Position numbers and translations under genes: made by a program
Origin: DATFVB01 sp963714035
GTDB taxonomy: Bacteria; Acidobacteriota; Thermoanaerobaculia; UBA5066; DATFVB01
NCBI GenBank assembly: GCA_963714035.1
Contig: OY970224.1
Location: 1,612,001-1,676,000, forward strand
DNA length: 64,000 nt
Direction of reading: 5' to 3'
Shown: one piece after another, positions 7,986-15,249 of the stretch
How positions within the stretch are numbered: the first letter of the stretch is position 1
Layout of the letters: every line of letters begins with the position of its first letter
Notes under the pieces: model-generated
Told to the model about the DNA's origin: nothing
Databases searched by the model: none
What the model saw: only the letters and a program-made list of their open reading frames with translations

Positions 7986-7995
7986 TCCTACCGCG

Positions 7996-8062
7996 GGCTA
8001 ACGACTTGAGTTCAGCGGCGGCAAGCCGCAGGCGCGCCGTCCGCTGCAATGAAATGTTCGGC
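7996..8062 (-). repeat. attC site, 67 bp
   Basis: Cores GGCTAAC (7996-8002) and GTTCGGC (8056-8062). Arm variant ACTTGAG/CAATGAAATG rather than ACCCGGC/CAAGCCGATG. The two changes compensate across the hairpin. Confidence 0.9.
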
Positions 8063-8085
8063 GACATGTTCTTGGCCATCCGTGC

Positions 8086-8391
8086 TCAGGGTACCGAATA
8101 CACGTCGGCGATGAACATACATAGCGCCACGACAAGAAGTGTGGCACGAGCAATTCGCATCGCTATGAGTCGCCCGCCGGCGCCATCGGTTCTTAGAAAA
8201 CGCCTCATCTCAGCTCGCAGATGCGAAGGCGCCAGAAGGGCGAGCGATGGCGTGGTCCTAGTCGCCCAAGGGGCACTGGGGATATTTCGTATGGATCGCC
8301 AGAGGAGTTGATCGGTCAGCAGGTAGGCGGCGACGGCTACGCCGGCCACCAGCGAGATCAGGTCGTGGTTTCCCGAGTTTAGCCAGCTCAC
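8086..8391 (-). CDS. Cassette gene: small membrane protein
   Basis: 101 aa with hydrophobic segments at about residues 11-28 (LISLVAGVAVAAYLL) and 82-98 (ARATLLVVALCMFIADV). The middle is polar and basic. Family not recognised. GTG start at 8389-8391; no strong ribosome site. Confidence 0.65.
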   Translation of the reverse strand: MSWLNSGNHDLISLVAGVAVAAYLLTDQLLWRSIRNIPSAPWATRTTPSLALLAPSHLRAEMRRFLRTDGAGGRLIAMRIARATLLVVALCMFIADVYSVP

Positions 8392-8414
8392 CGAGCGCCC
8401 GATTGCGGCCCATC

Positions 8415-8478
8415 GCCGAACGATCTGAGTTCAGCGGCAAGCCCGCAGGGCGCAGTCCGCTGCAATGAAATGTTCGGG
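8415..8478 (-). repeat. attC site, 64 bp
   Basis: Cores GCCGAAC (8415-8421) and GTTCGGG (8472-8478). Short-arm form with the ATCTGAG/CAATGAAATG pair. Confidence 0.9.
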
Positions 8479-8484
8479 GGCGTC

Positions 8485-9147
8485 CTACGTAAGCCAGAAC
8501 CCGCCATAACCACAAACCTCCCAAGTGCCGCCGCAGAACTCCAAGTACGCGATGTAGCCCTCGGGACAGCACGGTGCCGCGTAACCCCTTTGAATGGCGA
8601 CGACCGCCGACGTTCCGGCTGCATCGTATCCGGGCAGGCTCAGGATGACCACGCGACTCGCGCCGCCAACGCTCCCCTCCCACTTCGTCCACACGTCGCC
8701 TGGTCCCTCGACCGCGCGCTCCATTGCGGCAGCGTCGACAAGTCTGATGGGTAGAACTCCGTCAGGGATGCTGTTGGCTACACGGTTGGCCGTCTTCAGC
8801 GCCTCGAGCAGGGCGGGATCAACGTCAAAGTTCAGAAAGGGGGCCATTCGGACGAAACCGTTGTAAACGTGGTCTTCCCACGGGGCGTACGTGTGATCGA
8901 GAAGAACAGGGTTATCTCCCATCCCGTACGCGAGCCTAAACTCCTCGTCATCGACGACCGCGCGGAATACCGCCATATCTTGGGGGCTAATAGGTGGCAG
9001 CCCTTGCCGCGCGCTGGCTGCGGCAGCGGGCGAGACCATGCCCAAGCACAGGAGCGCGACAATAGGCACAGCTTTCCTAGCGCACCCGAACGATTCGAGT
9101 TCAGCGGCTGGCCGCAGCAAAGCTGCGCCAGTCCGCTGCAACGACAT
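8485..9147 (-). CDS. Cassette gene: secreted protein starting inside attC
   Basis: The ATG at 9145-9147 lies inside the upstream attC, whose variant ACATGTT core region supplies it. About 20 attC-encoded residues precede a signal peptide (ARKAVPIVALLCLGMVSPAAAASA). The mature domain is not recognised. It has several Cys near the end (CCPEGY, FCGGTWEVCGYGG) and may be disulfide-bonded. This is the clearest case in the array of a cassette gene whose only good start codon is in the recombination site. Confidence 0.68.
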   Translation of the reverse strand: MSLQRTGAALLRPAAELESFGCARKAVPIVALLCLGMVSPAAAASARQGLPPISPQDMAVFRAVVDDEEFRLAYGMGDNPVLLDHTYAPWEDHVYNGFVRMAPFLNFDVDPALLEALKTANRVANSIPDGVLPIRLVDAAAMERAVEGPGDVWTKWEGSVGGASRVVILSLPGYDAAGTSAVVAIQRGYAAPCCPEGYIAYLEFCGGTWEVCGYGGFWLT

Positions 9148-9154
9148 GTTCGCC
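9085..9154 (-). repeat. attC site, 70 bp
   Basis: Cores CCCGAAC (9085-9091) and GTTCGCC (9148-9154). This is the longest site in the array, with a centre (GGCTGGCCGCAGCAAAGCTG) that differs from all others. It carries an ATG on the minus strand at 9145-9147. Confidence 0.88.
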
Positions 9155-9170
9155 GCCCGCTCCGTTGCGA

Positions 9171-9782
9171 TCATCGCGCGGCCCCGCAGGGATCTGGGAG
9201 GTTACGCCAGGACGGGAGATTGACGAGCGGCAGTTCAGCGCGATTCCCGATTTCGATCCCCTCAGAAGCGCCGTCGTAGGCGCGATCGATCGTGACGTAG
9301 AAGCAGCCATGCCGGAGCGACTGATTGCCTTGATCGTCTGAAAACCCCAGCTTTTCGAGGGTCTCGGGCGGGTCCTCGGGGCAGAGCAGACGACCTTCGA
9401 TCCACACTTCACCTGAGAACAGAGCGCCATTCCAGTAGCCCTCCGGAGCGAGCAGGAGCCGGAGCGCGTCGACGTGTCGGGATACCGGATTGGAATAGGC
9501 CTCGACACCGAGCTGCTTCCACCGAAATACCCAGTTCGAGAACGCGTCGCCATGGGGTGGATCGGTCTCGTAACTAGAACCGAGAGCTTCCAGTACTCGG
9601 CTCTCGGGACTAGGGAGCGTGATTGGCTTTCCGTTTACGGCGATTGCTGAGTCCTCAATTGCGATGGCTTGGGCGCCGGCGCGAACAGAAAGTGCCAAAA
9701 CCACGAAAAGAACAAACACCGTGTTTCGGGTGGCGAACGACCCGGCTTCAGCGGCAAGCCCGCAGGGCGCAGTCCGCTGCAA
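9171..9782 (-). CDS. Cassette gene: secreted protein of unknown function
   Basis: A signal peptide (TRNTVFVLFVVLALSVRAGAQA) directly follows the core and is read in the attC frame. The mature part of about 170 residues begins with a small beta-type segment (IAIEDSAIAVNGKPITLPSPES), which resembles domains described as DUF7738-like, though I am not sure. TTG 9780-9782 in the attC is the working start. GTG 9717-9719 is possible but discards the Arg of the n-region. Confidence 0.6.
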   Translation of the reverse strand: MQRTAPCGLAAEAGSFATRNTVFVLFVVLALSVRAGAQAIAIEDSAIAVNGKPITLPSPESRVLEALGSSYETDPPHGDAFSNWVFRWKQLGVEAYSNPVSRHVDALRLLLAPEGYWNGALFSGEVWIEGRLLCPEDPPETLEKLGFSDDQGNQSLRHGCFYVTIDRAYDGASEGIEIGNRAELPLVNLPSWRNLPDPCGAAR

Positions 9783-9795
9783 GCCGATGTTCGCC
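9732..9795 (-). repeat. attC site, 64 bp
   Basis: Cores GGCGAAC (9732-9738) and GTTCGCC (9789-9795). Short-arm standard variant. Confidence 0.91.
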
Positions 9796-9814
9796 CGAGA
9801 CGGAACGGCCTCGC

Positions 9815-10465
9815 TCACGGATATTCCGCGAGGAAACCTGGGTATTCGCGGCTGATGATACTTCGGAGCGCCTCTTCGGATGGCTTGGTGCCCTCAACGG
9901 GAGGCGTCGACCATTTCTTGAGCTCGCCAGTTGGCACCCCTTCAAATTCGCCCAGTTTGAAGCCGTCACGGTCCTTGGCAAAATCGGCGGTAAGAAAGGC
10001 GTGACGGTTTGCCAGATAAATCGGGAGAAGGTAGAGACCGTCGCTTCGATTTCGACCGAAAGTCTTTGCCACAACGTCGTCCTGCACCGCCATGGATGAG
10101 CTGACGGATCCGAGGGATTTCAACTCGATCTCCTTCCCTTTCAGGACCGCGTAGACGCGCCGAAATGGAAGCTCACCCACCTGCTGCGAGAATCCTGTGA
10201 CCAGAAGGACCGCAAGGCCATTCAGCGCCCTGGCTTCGTCCTTGCTCGCCGGGTACGCGATGTCGTAAAAGCCGACACGTGGGATGGGCGCGTAGGCTTG
10301 ATACTCCGACGCAGCGTCCTGAATCTTCTTTGTTAACTCAGCGGGCGAAAGTGGCTTAGCGCTGTCGGGAAGCGTGGTCACAATATGAAGATCCTGCGCC
10401 GAGGCAACGCAAACCCCACCCGCCAGGACGGCGATTCCGACAGCCCGAATCAGGATGTGACGCAC
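9815..10465 (-). CDS. Cassette gene: secreted protein with own ribosome site
   Basis: 216 aa. GTG 10463-10465 is preceded by GAAGGAG five bases upstream, so the start is clear. The signal peptide is MRHILIRAVGIAVLAGG with cleavage near VASAQ. The mature part is unrecognised: it mixes helices and strands and ends YPGFLAEYP. This gene is also in frame with the attC upstream but does not need it, so it serves as an internal comparison for the start-less cassettes. Confidence 0.8.
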   Translation of the reverse strand: MRHILIRAVGIAVLAGGVCVASAQDLHIVTTLPDSAKPLSPAELTKKIQDAASEYQAYAPIPRVGFYDIAYPASKDEARALNGLAVLLVTGFSQQVGELPFRRVYAVLKGKEIELKSLGSVSSSMAVQDDVVAKTFGRNRSDGLYLLPIYLANRHAFLTADFAKDRDGFKLGEFEGVPTGELKKWSTPPVEGTKPSEEALRSIISREYPGFLAEYP

Positions 10466-10480
10466 GTTTGCTCCTTCGCG

Positions 10481-10547
10481 GGCGAACGACCCGGCTTCAG
10501 CGGCGGCAAGCCGCAGGCGCGCCGTCCGCTGCAAGCCGATGTTAGAG
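10481..10547 (-). repeat. attC site, 67 bp
   Basis: Cores GGCGAAC (10481-10487) and GTTAGAG (10541-10547). Standard long-arm variant. Confidence 0.91.
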
Positions 10548-10587
10548 GGCTGGCGAATGGCAAGCCACCCAGGATCGCGAGGGCGAA

Positions 10588-11034
10588 TCATTGCACCCGC
10601 TCGGTCAGTCGCCGCCGGGCTACCACGTAGACGGATAGTCCCGCAATGCCGGCGACTGGAAGAATGCCGGGGGCGAAGTATGTCAATACGAAATCACGGC
10701 TCGCGGTTGAGAGGCTGAATAGGCTGAACGCGAGAGCTGAGGAAAACAGAAGTGAGCCAACGAAGAAAGCAATGCCAAGCCAGCGAGCTCGGGCTATGGG
10801 TCTCTTGAACGCCACCTGGGCTCTATGAGCGAATATCGAGGCGATAAGCAAGGAGTAAAGCATTAGGCCAAATGGAAGCAACAGAGTTCGCGCCGGTAGG
10901 CGAAACGCCGCACCAACGAGCGCGATCGGGACTGCTAGCATTATCGTGTAGACACCAAGAGACAACAGCAACCACCGACCGAGGCCAATCACACGCACCG
11001 GCCGATGATCTTCGACAGCGAGGTCATTCGTCAT
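10588..11034 (-). CDS. Cassette gene: four-TM membrane protein
   Basis: 148 aa, four hydrophobic segments. The ATG (11032-11034) has GGAGG about five bases upstream. It looks paralogous to the cassette protein at 7090-7536 (equal length and topology, similar closing motif). Function unknown; probably cytoplasmic membrane. Confidence 0.82.
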   Translation of the reverse strand: MTNDLAVEDHRPVRVIGLGRWLLLSLGVYTIMLAVPIALVGAAFRLPARTLLLPFGLMLYSLLIASIFAHRAQVAFKRPIARARWLGIAFFVGSLLFSSALAFSLFSLSTASRDFVLTYFAPGILPVAGIAGLSVYVVARRRLTERVQ

Positions 11035-11078
11035 ACCAGCCTCCGCAATCCGGAAAATGCCGGGGCCGTGCTGAGCCC

Positions 11079-11145
11079 CTCTAACGACCCGGCTTCAGCG
11101 GCGGCAAGCCGCAGGCGCGCCGTCCGCTGCAAGCCGATGTTAGGC
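11079..11145 (-). repeat. attC site, 67 bp
   Basis: Cores CTCTAAC (11079-11085) and GTTAGGC (11139-11145), the latter a perfect GTTRRRY. It supplies the TAA stop of the cassette at 11140-11394. Confidence 0.92.
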
Positions 11146-11394
11146 ACCGGCACTCACCAAAACTCGGAGCGCAAGCCACGCGAAATATCCGAAGAGGGCG
11201 ATAACCAGAGCTTTCGCAGCCATTACCACCCAGAACCACACCGGAGTGGACTCACGAGTCACTTTGCCGCCGATGTAATTGACAAGGCTGCCAGTGCGGA
11301 CGTTGTCGCGAAGCTCAAAACCTGCCCACCCCGCAACACCGAGAAACAGCACCACGCTTCCGAGTGCCTGCGCTGACTTCCAATTCAAGTTCAT
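11140..11394 (-). CDS. Cassette gene: small two-TM protein
   Basis: 84 aa with two hydrophobic segments (about 11-27, LGSVVLFLGVAGWAGF; 54-78, FWVVMAAKALVIALFGYFAWLAL). The ATG is at 11392-11394 with GGGAG directly upstream, and the stop lies in the attC core. No family recognised. Confidence 0.75.
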   Translation of the reverse strand: MNLNWKSAQALGSVVLFLGVAGWAGFELRDNVRTGSLVNYIGGKVTRESTPVWFWVVMAAKALVIALFGYFAWLALRVLVSAGA

Positions 11395-11402
11395 CTCCCG
11401 GT

Positions 11403-11469
11403 GCCTAACGACCCGGCTTCAGCGGCGGCAAGCCGCAGGCGCGCCGTCCGCTGCAAGCCAATGTTCGGG
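11403..11469 (-). repeat. attC site, 67 bp (duplicated-cassette variant)
   Basis: Cores GCCTAAC (11403-11409) and GTTCGGG (11463-11469). It shares the GCCAATG arm with the site at 5531-5597. The two sites differ mainly in the core half that belongs to the neighbouring cassette. Confidence 0.92.
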
Positions 11470-11479
11470 CGCAGCACTC

Positions 11480-12025
11480 TCACGCCCAATCCTCGGCCAT
11501 CCCGATCTCGATGACAACGGCGTTTCGCAGTTGGACCCATACGAAGGAATCAAATACGAAGGGCGCGAAGTTCAGGGTCGTGATGCCGTTCTTGGTCTCC
11601 GCGGAGCGTGGTTTTCCGAGAATGTGCTCGAGAGCGACCCGCGACATGCCGACGTGAAGGCCAGGGGACACGGTCCATCGGGCGTCCGTAACCTTGATCC
11701 TCCAGACGTGAAACTCAGTCGCCGCGGGTATGGAGGGTGGATGGCCCTCCGGTTTGCAAAGCTCGACCGTGAGACCTGGGTATGCCAAATCAAAAGTGTC
11801 GCCCATGCCCATTTCGGAATCGTGGCCGGCCTCGGTTCGTAAGGGCTTGCCGAGAGCGGTGAGCGCGGGCGGCCCTAGCGTTCCCAGTTTGACTCCGCGG
11901 ACGGAAAGATCGAGATGCTCTCCCGCGAAAGCGGTCGCCCCAGCGAAGATCACGGCCACGACCAGAATTCTGCGCCCGAACGACCCGGCTTCAGCGGCAA
12001 GCCCGCAGGGCGCAGTCCGCTGCAA
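11480..12025 (-). CDS. Cassette gene: secreted BamE-like protein, copy 2
   Basis: Same protein as the cassette at 5608-6156, identical from the residue after the recombination core to the end, with the same signal peptide and GMS-x6-ILGKP motif. Only the attC-encoded leader differs (three bases shorter, different central residues), because the upstream attC belongs to another cassette. Working start TTG 12023-12025 in the attC at 11975-12038. Identity of the two copies points to a recent duplication. Confidence 0.68.
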   Translation of the reverse strand: MQRTAPCGLAAEAGSFGRRILVVAVIFAGATAFAGEHLDLSVRGVKLGTLGPPALTALGKPLRTEAGHDSEMGMGDTFDLAYPGLTVELCKPEGHPPSIPAATEFHVWRIKVTDARWTVSPGLHVGMSRVALEHILGKPRSAETKNGITTLNFAPFVFDSFVWVQLRNAVVIEIGMAEDWA

Positions 12026-12038
12026 GCCGATGTTCGGC
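11975..12038 (-). repeat. attC site, 64 bp
   Basis: Cores CCCGAAC (11975-11981) and GTTCGGC (12032-12038). Short-arm type, where the equivalent place beside cassette copy 1 has a 67-bp type. Confidence 0.91.
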
Positions 12039-12045
12039 GGCGCAC

Positions 12046-12471
12046 TCATATTGGGGACGGCTGAGCGGCGAACGTTACCGTGATGTTAACCGCGGCCGGT
12101 TTTCCATTTACCTCGGCCGGCCGATAGCGCCACTGGCGAAGCGCTGTGACGCAGCGGGCGTCGAAGCTCGGGCTGACGGACTTTACGACCCGGATGTCGG
12201 TGACCCAACCAACGTCGGTTATTTTTGCCACGAGTACGGCAACGCCATGGAGGTCTTCCCCGGCGATGCGGGCCGGTTCGACACGCCGAATCGCCACGGG
12301 CGCTTCACTCCGGTGACCCGGCGCCGCAGCCTGGCCTGCTGCCACCTGGCTTGAAAGTGCAAGAGCACCCACGGACAACGCAAAGCAGAACACCCTCCGA
12401 AGGCATGACCTTCGACCGCCGAACGACCCGGCTTCAGCGGCGGCAAGCCGCAGGCGCGCCGTCCGCTGCAA
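12046..12471 (-). CDS. Cassette gene: periplasmic TonB C-terminal-like protein
   Basis: The protein has a signal peptide (RRSCLRRVFCFALSVGALAL, cleavage near VAAGQA) and then a TonB C-terminal-like domain. Its strand-helix-strand pattern includes GVAVLVAKITDVGWVTDIRVVKS, a helix with SFDARCVTALRQWRYRPA, and NGKPAAVNITVTF. It lacks the TonB N-terminal membrane anchor and proline-rich spacer, so it is a stand-alone periplasmic TonB-C module rather than an energy transducer. No start before the basic n-region; TTG 12469-12471 in the attC is used. GTG 12391-12393 abuts a GGAGG and is less likely. Confidence 0.7.
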   Translation of the reverse strand: MQRTARLRLAAAEAGSFGGRRSCLRRVFCFALSVGALALSSQVAAGQAAAPGHRSEAPVAIRRVEPARIAGEDLHGVAVLVAKITDVGWVTDIRVVKSVSPSFDARCVTALRQWRYRPAEVNGKPAAVNITVTFAAQPSPI

Positions 12472-12484
12472 GCCGATGTTCGGC
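12418..12484 (-). repeat. attC site, 67 bp
   Basis: Cores GCCGAAC (12418-12424) and GTTCGGC (12478-12484). Standard long-arm variant. Confidence 0.92.
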
Positions 12485-12496
12485 CCCGCTGCCGGA

Positions 12497-12973
12497 CTAG
12501 CGTGTCGGCGCATATGACCCTACGGAGCGTTTGACGATGGCGTTCCAGGCACCGGACAACCAGGGAGCTTTGTCTTTCACTCGCAAGACTCGACCGTCGC
12601 GAAGAACGTTGCCGACCGCGTCGGCGTAAACGACGGCAGATCCTGAAGGGCCCACGAAGGTCAGCCTGTAGCAAAGGTCGACGGCTCCGTCATGCTCCTC
12701 GGTCGCGTTGAAGGGTGCGGCGGCAAGCGCTTTGACGATTGCAGAGATCTGCCTTCCGTCTGTGGTCGTCAGCGTCACGTGAGGAGAGTTGGGGTCCGAG
12801 AGAAAGCGGTTCAGCGACTCTGATGGAACCGCTGCGATCGTCTCAGTCCAAGGATTTGCGGCATCGATGGTGACGCGCGACACCGTTCCCAGCACAATAT
12901 GTTCAGCGGGCGCAGCCGACGAGACGCATGCGACTAACCAAAACAAGACAACCGCCACCCCAATCGCGCGCAA
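12497..12973 (-). CDS. Cassette gene: lipoprotein of unknown function
   Basis: 158 aa from TTG 12971-12973. That start gives a plausible lipoprotein signal (RAIGVAVVLFWLVAC, Cys at residue 16). The frame also continues upstream through RRQRLR into the attC at 12995-13061 (TTG 13046-13048), so a longer form is possible. The mature part is unrecognised; it contains HVTLTTTDGRQISAIVKAL and an end of the kind LRDGRVLRVKDKAPW. Confidence 0.65.
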   Translation of the reverse strand: MRAIGVAVVLFWLVACVSSAAPAEHIVLGTVSRVTIDAANPWTETIAAVPSESLNRFLSDPNSPHVTLTTTDGRQISAIVKALAAAPFNATEEHDGAVDLCYRLTFVGPSGSAVVYADAVGNVLRDGRVLRVKDKAPWLSGAWNAIVKRSVGSYAPTR

Positions 12974-12994
12974 CCGCTGACGTCGCGATTCGAG

Positions 12995-13061
12995 GCCGAA
13001 CGACCCGGCTTCAGCGGCGGCAAGCCGCAGGCGCGCCGTCCGCTGCAAGCCGATGTTCGGC
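12995..13061 (-). repeat. attC site, 67 bp
   Basis: Cores GCCGAAC (12995-13001) and GTTCGGC (13055-13061). Standard long-arm variant. Confidence 0.92.
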
Positions 13062-13071
13062 CCCTCGGACT

Positions 13072-13404
13072 TCATGCCACCCCGACGACCCACATTCGAA
13101 GCTGCCGATTTCCTGAGCCCCACCACAAGTTCAGAGTCCACGCATCCCAACCACCAAGGCTGCCGTAGGTGCACTCCTCATACGCCACGACGATGCACGG
13201 AACTAGAGGGAAAGCCAAGTATGTACTCATTATGGGATACGGGCGACTCAGGGCCACAGCCGGATCGGCCTTTGCAAATTGCTTCCATGTTGAAATGAGC
13301 CTGGCCATCTCGGAACTCTGAACGGCCGGCACGCCCATGACCCAGGTTGCAACCTGAAGTGTGAGCAGAAGTGCAATTCCCAACCTGGCAAGTTGACGCC
13401 TCAT
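13072..13404 (-). CDS. Cassette gene: small exported or membrane-anchored protein
   Basis: 110 aa from ATG 13402-13404. The N-terminus MRRQLARLGIALLLTLQVATWVMG is a signal peptide or anchor. The rest is rich in Trp and aromatic residues (LVPCIVVAYEECTYG, TLNLWWGSGNRQLRMW). No family recognised. Confidence 0.72.
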   Translation of the reverse strand: MRRQLARLGIALLLTLQVATWVMGVPAVQSSEMARLISTWKQFAKADPAVALSRPYPIMSTYLAFPLVPCIVVAYEECTYGSLGGWDAWTLNLWWGSGNRQLRMWVVGVA

Positions 13405-13415
13405 GAGGCTAAGGG

Positions 13416-13482
13416 GCCGAACGCCTTGAGTTCAGCGGTGGCGAGCGAACGGCTCGCCATCCGCTGCAACGAAATGTTATGC
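13416..13482 (-). repeat. attC site, 67 bp
   Basis: Cores GCCGAAC (13416-13422) and GTTATGC (13476-13482). Its inner arms (GGTGGCGAGCGAACGGCTCG) differ from the consensus but remain palindromic. It supplies the TAA stop of the next gene. Confidence 0.9.
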
Positions 13483-13731
13483 GGGGAAGCCATCGACCAT
13501 CCTTTGGACTTTAGTTCGGAGCTCGTCGTCGCCGAATAGTCCATCTTCAGGCTCAGACGAATACGACGCGAGGTCGTCAGCAAAGTCCTTGAGCTCCCGC
13601 TCTGAGTCCATTAAGCCAGAGGAAGCGATCACGCTCTCGGCGAGCCTCGCGTATGCCTTCCCCGACATTTCGCCGGCGAGGTAGAATCTGGACATTCGTT
13701 CGACGATCGCCTTCAGATTGCCGACTTCCAC
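13477..13731 (-). CDS. Cassette gene: small acidic helical protein
   Basis: 84 aa, predicted mostly helical, acidic C-terminal half (ERELKDFADDLASYSSEPEDG). No TM segment. GTG start 13729-13731 with GAGG about seven bases upstream. Family unknown; size and charge would suit an immunity or antitoxin-type protein, but nothing specific supports that. Confidence 0.7.
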   Translation of the reverse strand: MEVGNLKAIVERMSRFYLAGEMSGKAYARLAESVIASSGLMDSERELKDFADDLASYSSEPEDGLFGDDELRTKVQRMVDGFPA

Positions 13732-13800
13732 CGACTACCTCGAGTCCCCGCATAACGACCCGGCTTCAGCGGCAAGGCCGCAGGCCGAAGTCCGCTGCAA

Positions 13801-15227
13801 TGATGAGATGGACTCCTCCCGTCGATTCGGCATCATGGTGCCAACGAATTCGGAGTCATTTGCAGCTCCATTCGAAAGGAGGAATCCGTGGAGAATCCTA
13901 CAACCGTCGCGGTGGACCTGGCAAAGTCGGTTTTCGAGATCGCCGTTTCCAAAGAGCCCGGGCGCGTGTGCCAGAGACGAAGGCTCACGCGCAGCCAGAT
14001 GATTCCCTTCTTCTCCAACCACCCTTGCGCCACGGTCCTGATGGAGGCCTGCGGCTCGGCCCATTACTGGGCCAGGCAGATCGAGGGCTTCGGGCACGAC
14101 GTCGCGCTTCTTCCTCCTCATCACGTCCGACGCTACCGCCTCGGCAACAAGACCGACCGCGCCGATGCCGACGCGCTCCTGGAAGCCGGCCGCAACAAGC
14201 AGATCCTCCCCGTGCCGGTCAAGACCGTCGGCCAGCATGTTTTGACGGCTCTCCACGCTTCGCGTTCGGCCTGGATGACCACCCGCACGGGAAGGTTGAA
14301 CATCCTGCGCGGCATCCTGCGCGAGCTCGGCTTGACGATCCCCGCGGGTCCCCGCCGTGTCCTTCCGGCCGTGTCCGACGCCCTCGCGGACGAGAATGTG
14401 CCCGAAGAGCTTCATCCCGTGCTTCTGGCTTTCTGCGATGAGATCCGAAAGCTCGAGGAAAATATCCGCCTCGCCGATCGCCGGCTCGCTGCCCTGTCCA
14501 AAGAAATCCCCGCAGCCAAAAGTCTCCAATCCATCCCCGGCATCGGCCTTCTGACTTCGACCGCTCTGCTCGGCTTTGTCGGCTCGGCCTCCCGCTTCCG
14601 GTCGAGCCGGCGATTCTCTTCCTTCCTCGGCCTGGTCCCGAAAGAATTCTCCAGCGGGAACAACCGCCATCTGGGCGCGATCACCAAACGCGGCGACTCC
14701 TACCTCCGCACCCTACTGATCCACGGAGGACGCGCCGTGCTCCTGTCCGCCAGACGCTCAAAGACCCCGGATCGACTCCAATCCTGGGCCCTCCAGGTCG
14801 AGAAACGCCGAGGCCACAACCGTACCGCCACCGCCCTGGCCAACAAGCTCGCACGCATCGCCTGGGCCGTATGGTCAAAGCAAACGGTCTACGAACCCCG
14901 AACCCTGAGCCCCTGCAATTAGGAAAGGATCCACCCCGCCTGTGAACGCGCAGCATTCGGAATCGATGATGGCTTCGGTCGGACCGACACGGGGACAAGC
15001 CGACAACATCGGTGGCTCTCAGAAGCCGCTGTCAATGATTGGCTCCCCGTGTGCGGCTCCCATCATGGCCCGGAGCGCTAATGCGCCTCCACTAAGAGGC
15101 CGTAGATACGATCGCTGTCTGACCCTCCCCGTCCCGATTCGATCCCTCGCGCGCCGTCACTCACGCACCCTGATTACCGCCCGCCCCAGGGCCCCGGATC
15201 TTTCTGCTTGTGGGAGGAGTCCAGATA
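13801..15227 (+). mobile_element. IS110-family element, IS1111-attC-like, copy 2
   Basis: 1427 bp with perfect 12-bp subterminal inverted repeats TGGACTCCTCCC (13809-13820) and its complement (15212-15223). Same orientation as copy 1, forming 1.4-kb direct repeats 11.3 kb apart that bracket 21 cassettes. 14923-15227 downstream of the transposase gene is non-coding. Confidence 0.92.
13888..14922 (+). CDS. IS110/IS1111 family transposase
   Basis: 344 aa, the same protein as the copy at 1115-2149 apart from a few residues around the FxSFLGLVPKE motif (SSFL for ASFL). GTG start after GAAAGGAGG. All DEDD residues (Asp10, Glu53, Asp90, Asp93) and the C-terminal SIPGIG motif are intact, so either copy could mobilise both. 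Confidence 0.95.
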   Translation: MENPTTVAVDLAKSVFEIAVSKEPGRVCQRRRLTRSQMIPFFSNHPCATVLMEACGSAHYWARQIEGFGHDVALLPPHHVRRYRLGNKTDRADADALLEAGRNKQILPVPVKTVGQHVLTALHASRSAWMTTRTGRLNILRGILRELGLTIPAGPRRVLPAVSDALADENVPEELHPVLLAFCDEIRKLEENIRLADRRLAALSKEIPAAKSLQSIPGIGLLTSTALLGFVGSASRFRSSRRFSSFLGLVPKEFSSGNNRHLGAITKRGDSYLRTLLIHGGRAVLLSARRSKTPDRLQSWALQVEKRRGHNRTATALANKLARIAWAVWSKQTVYEPRTLSPCN

Positions 15228-15249
15228 CCGATGTTGGCCGGCTCTGAGG

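Larger units (their letters stand above)
13750..15239 (-). repeat. attC site split by insertion sequence copy 2
   Basis: Left part 13750-13800 (core GCATAAC to GCTGCAA), right part 15228-15239 (CCGATG plus GTTGGCC). It is broken at the same base position as the site at 973-2466 although the attC arms differ (GGCAAGGCCGCAGGCC type). Confidence 0.9.

Noticed and set aside
4949..13048. Shared N-terminal peptide NIGLQRTA...AGSFG as a protein domain
   Set aside because: It is the translation of the attC sites, not a conserved domain of the cassette proteins, although its translation may be real.
13735..14670. Minus-strand frame opposite the IS transposase
   Set aside because: Mirror of the transposase frame in both IS copies; no motif or ribosome site.
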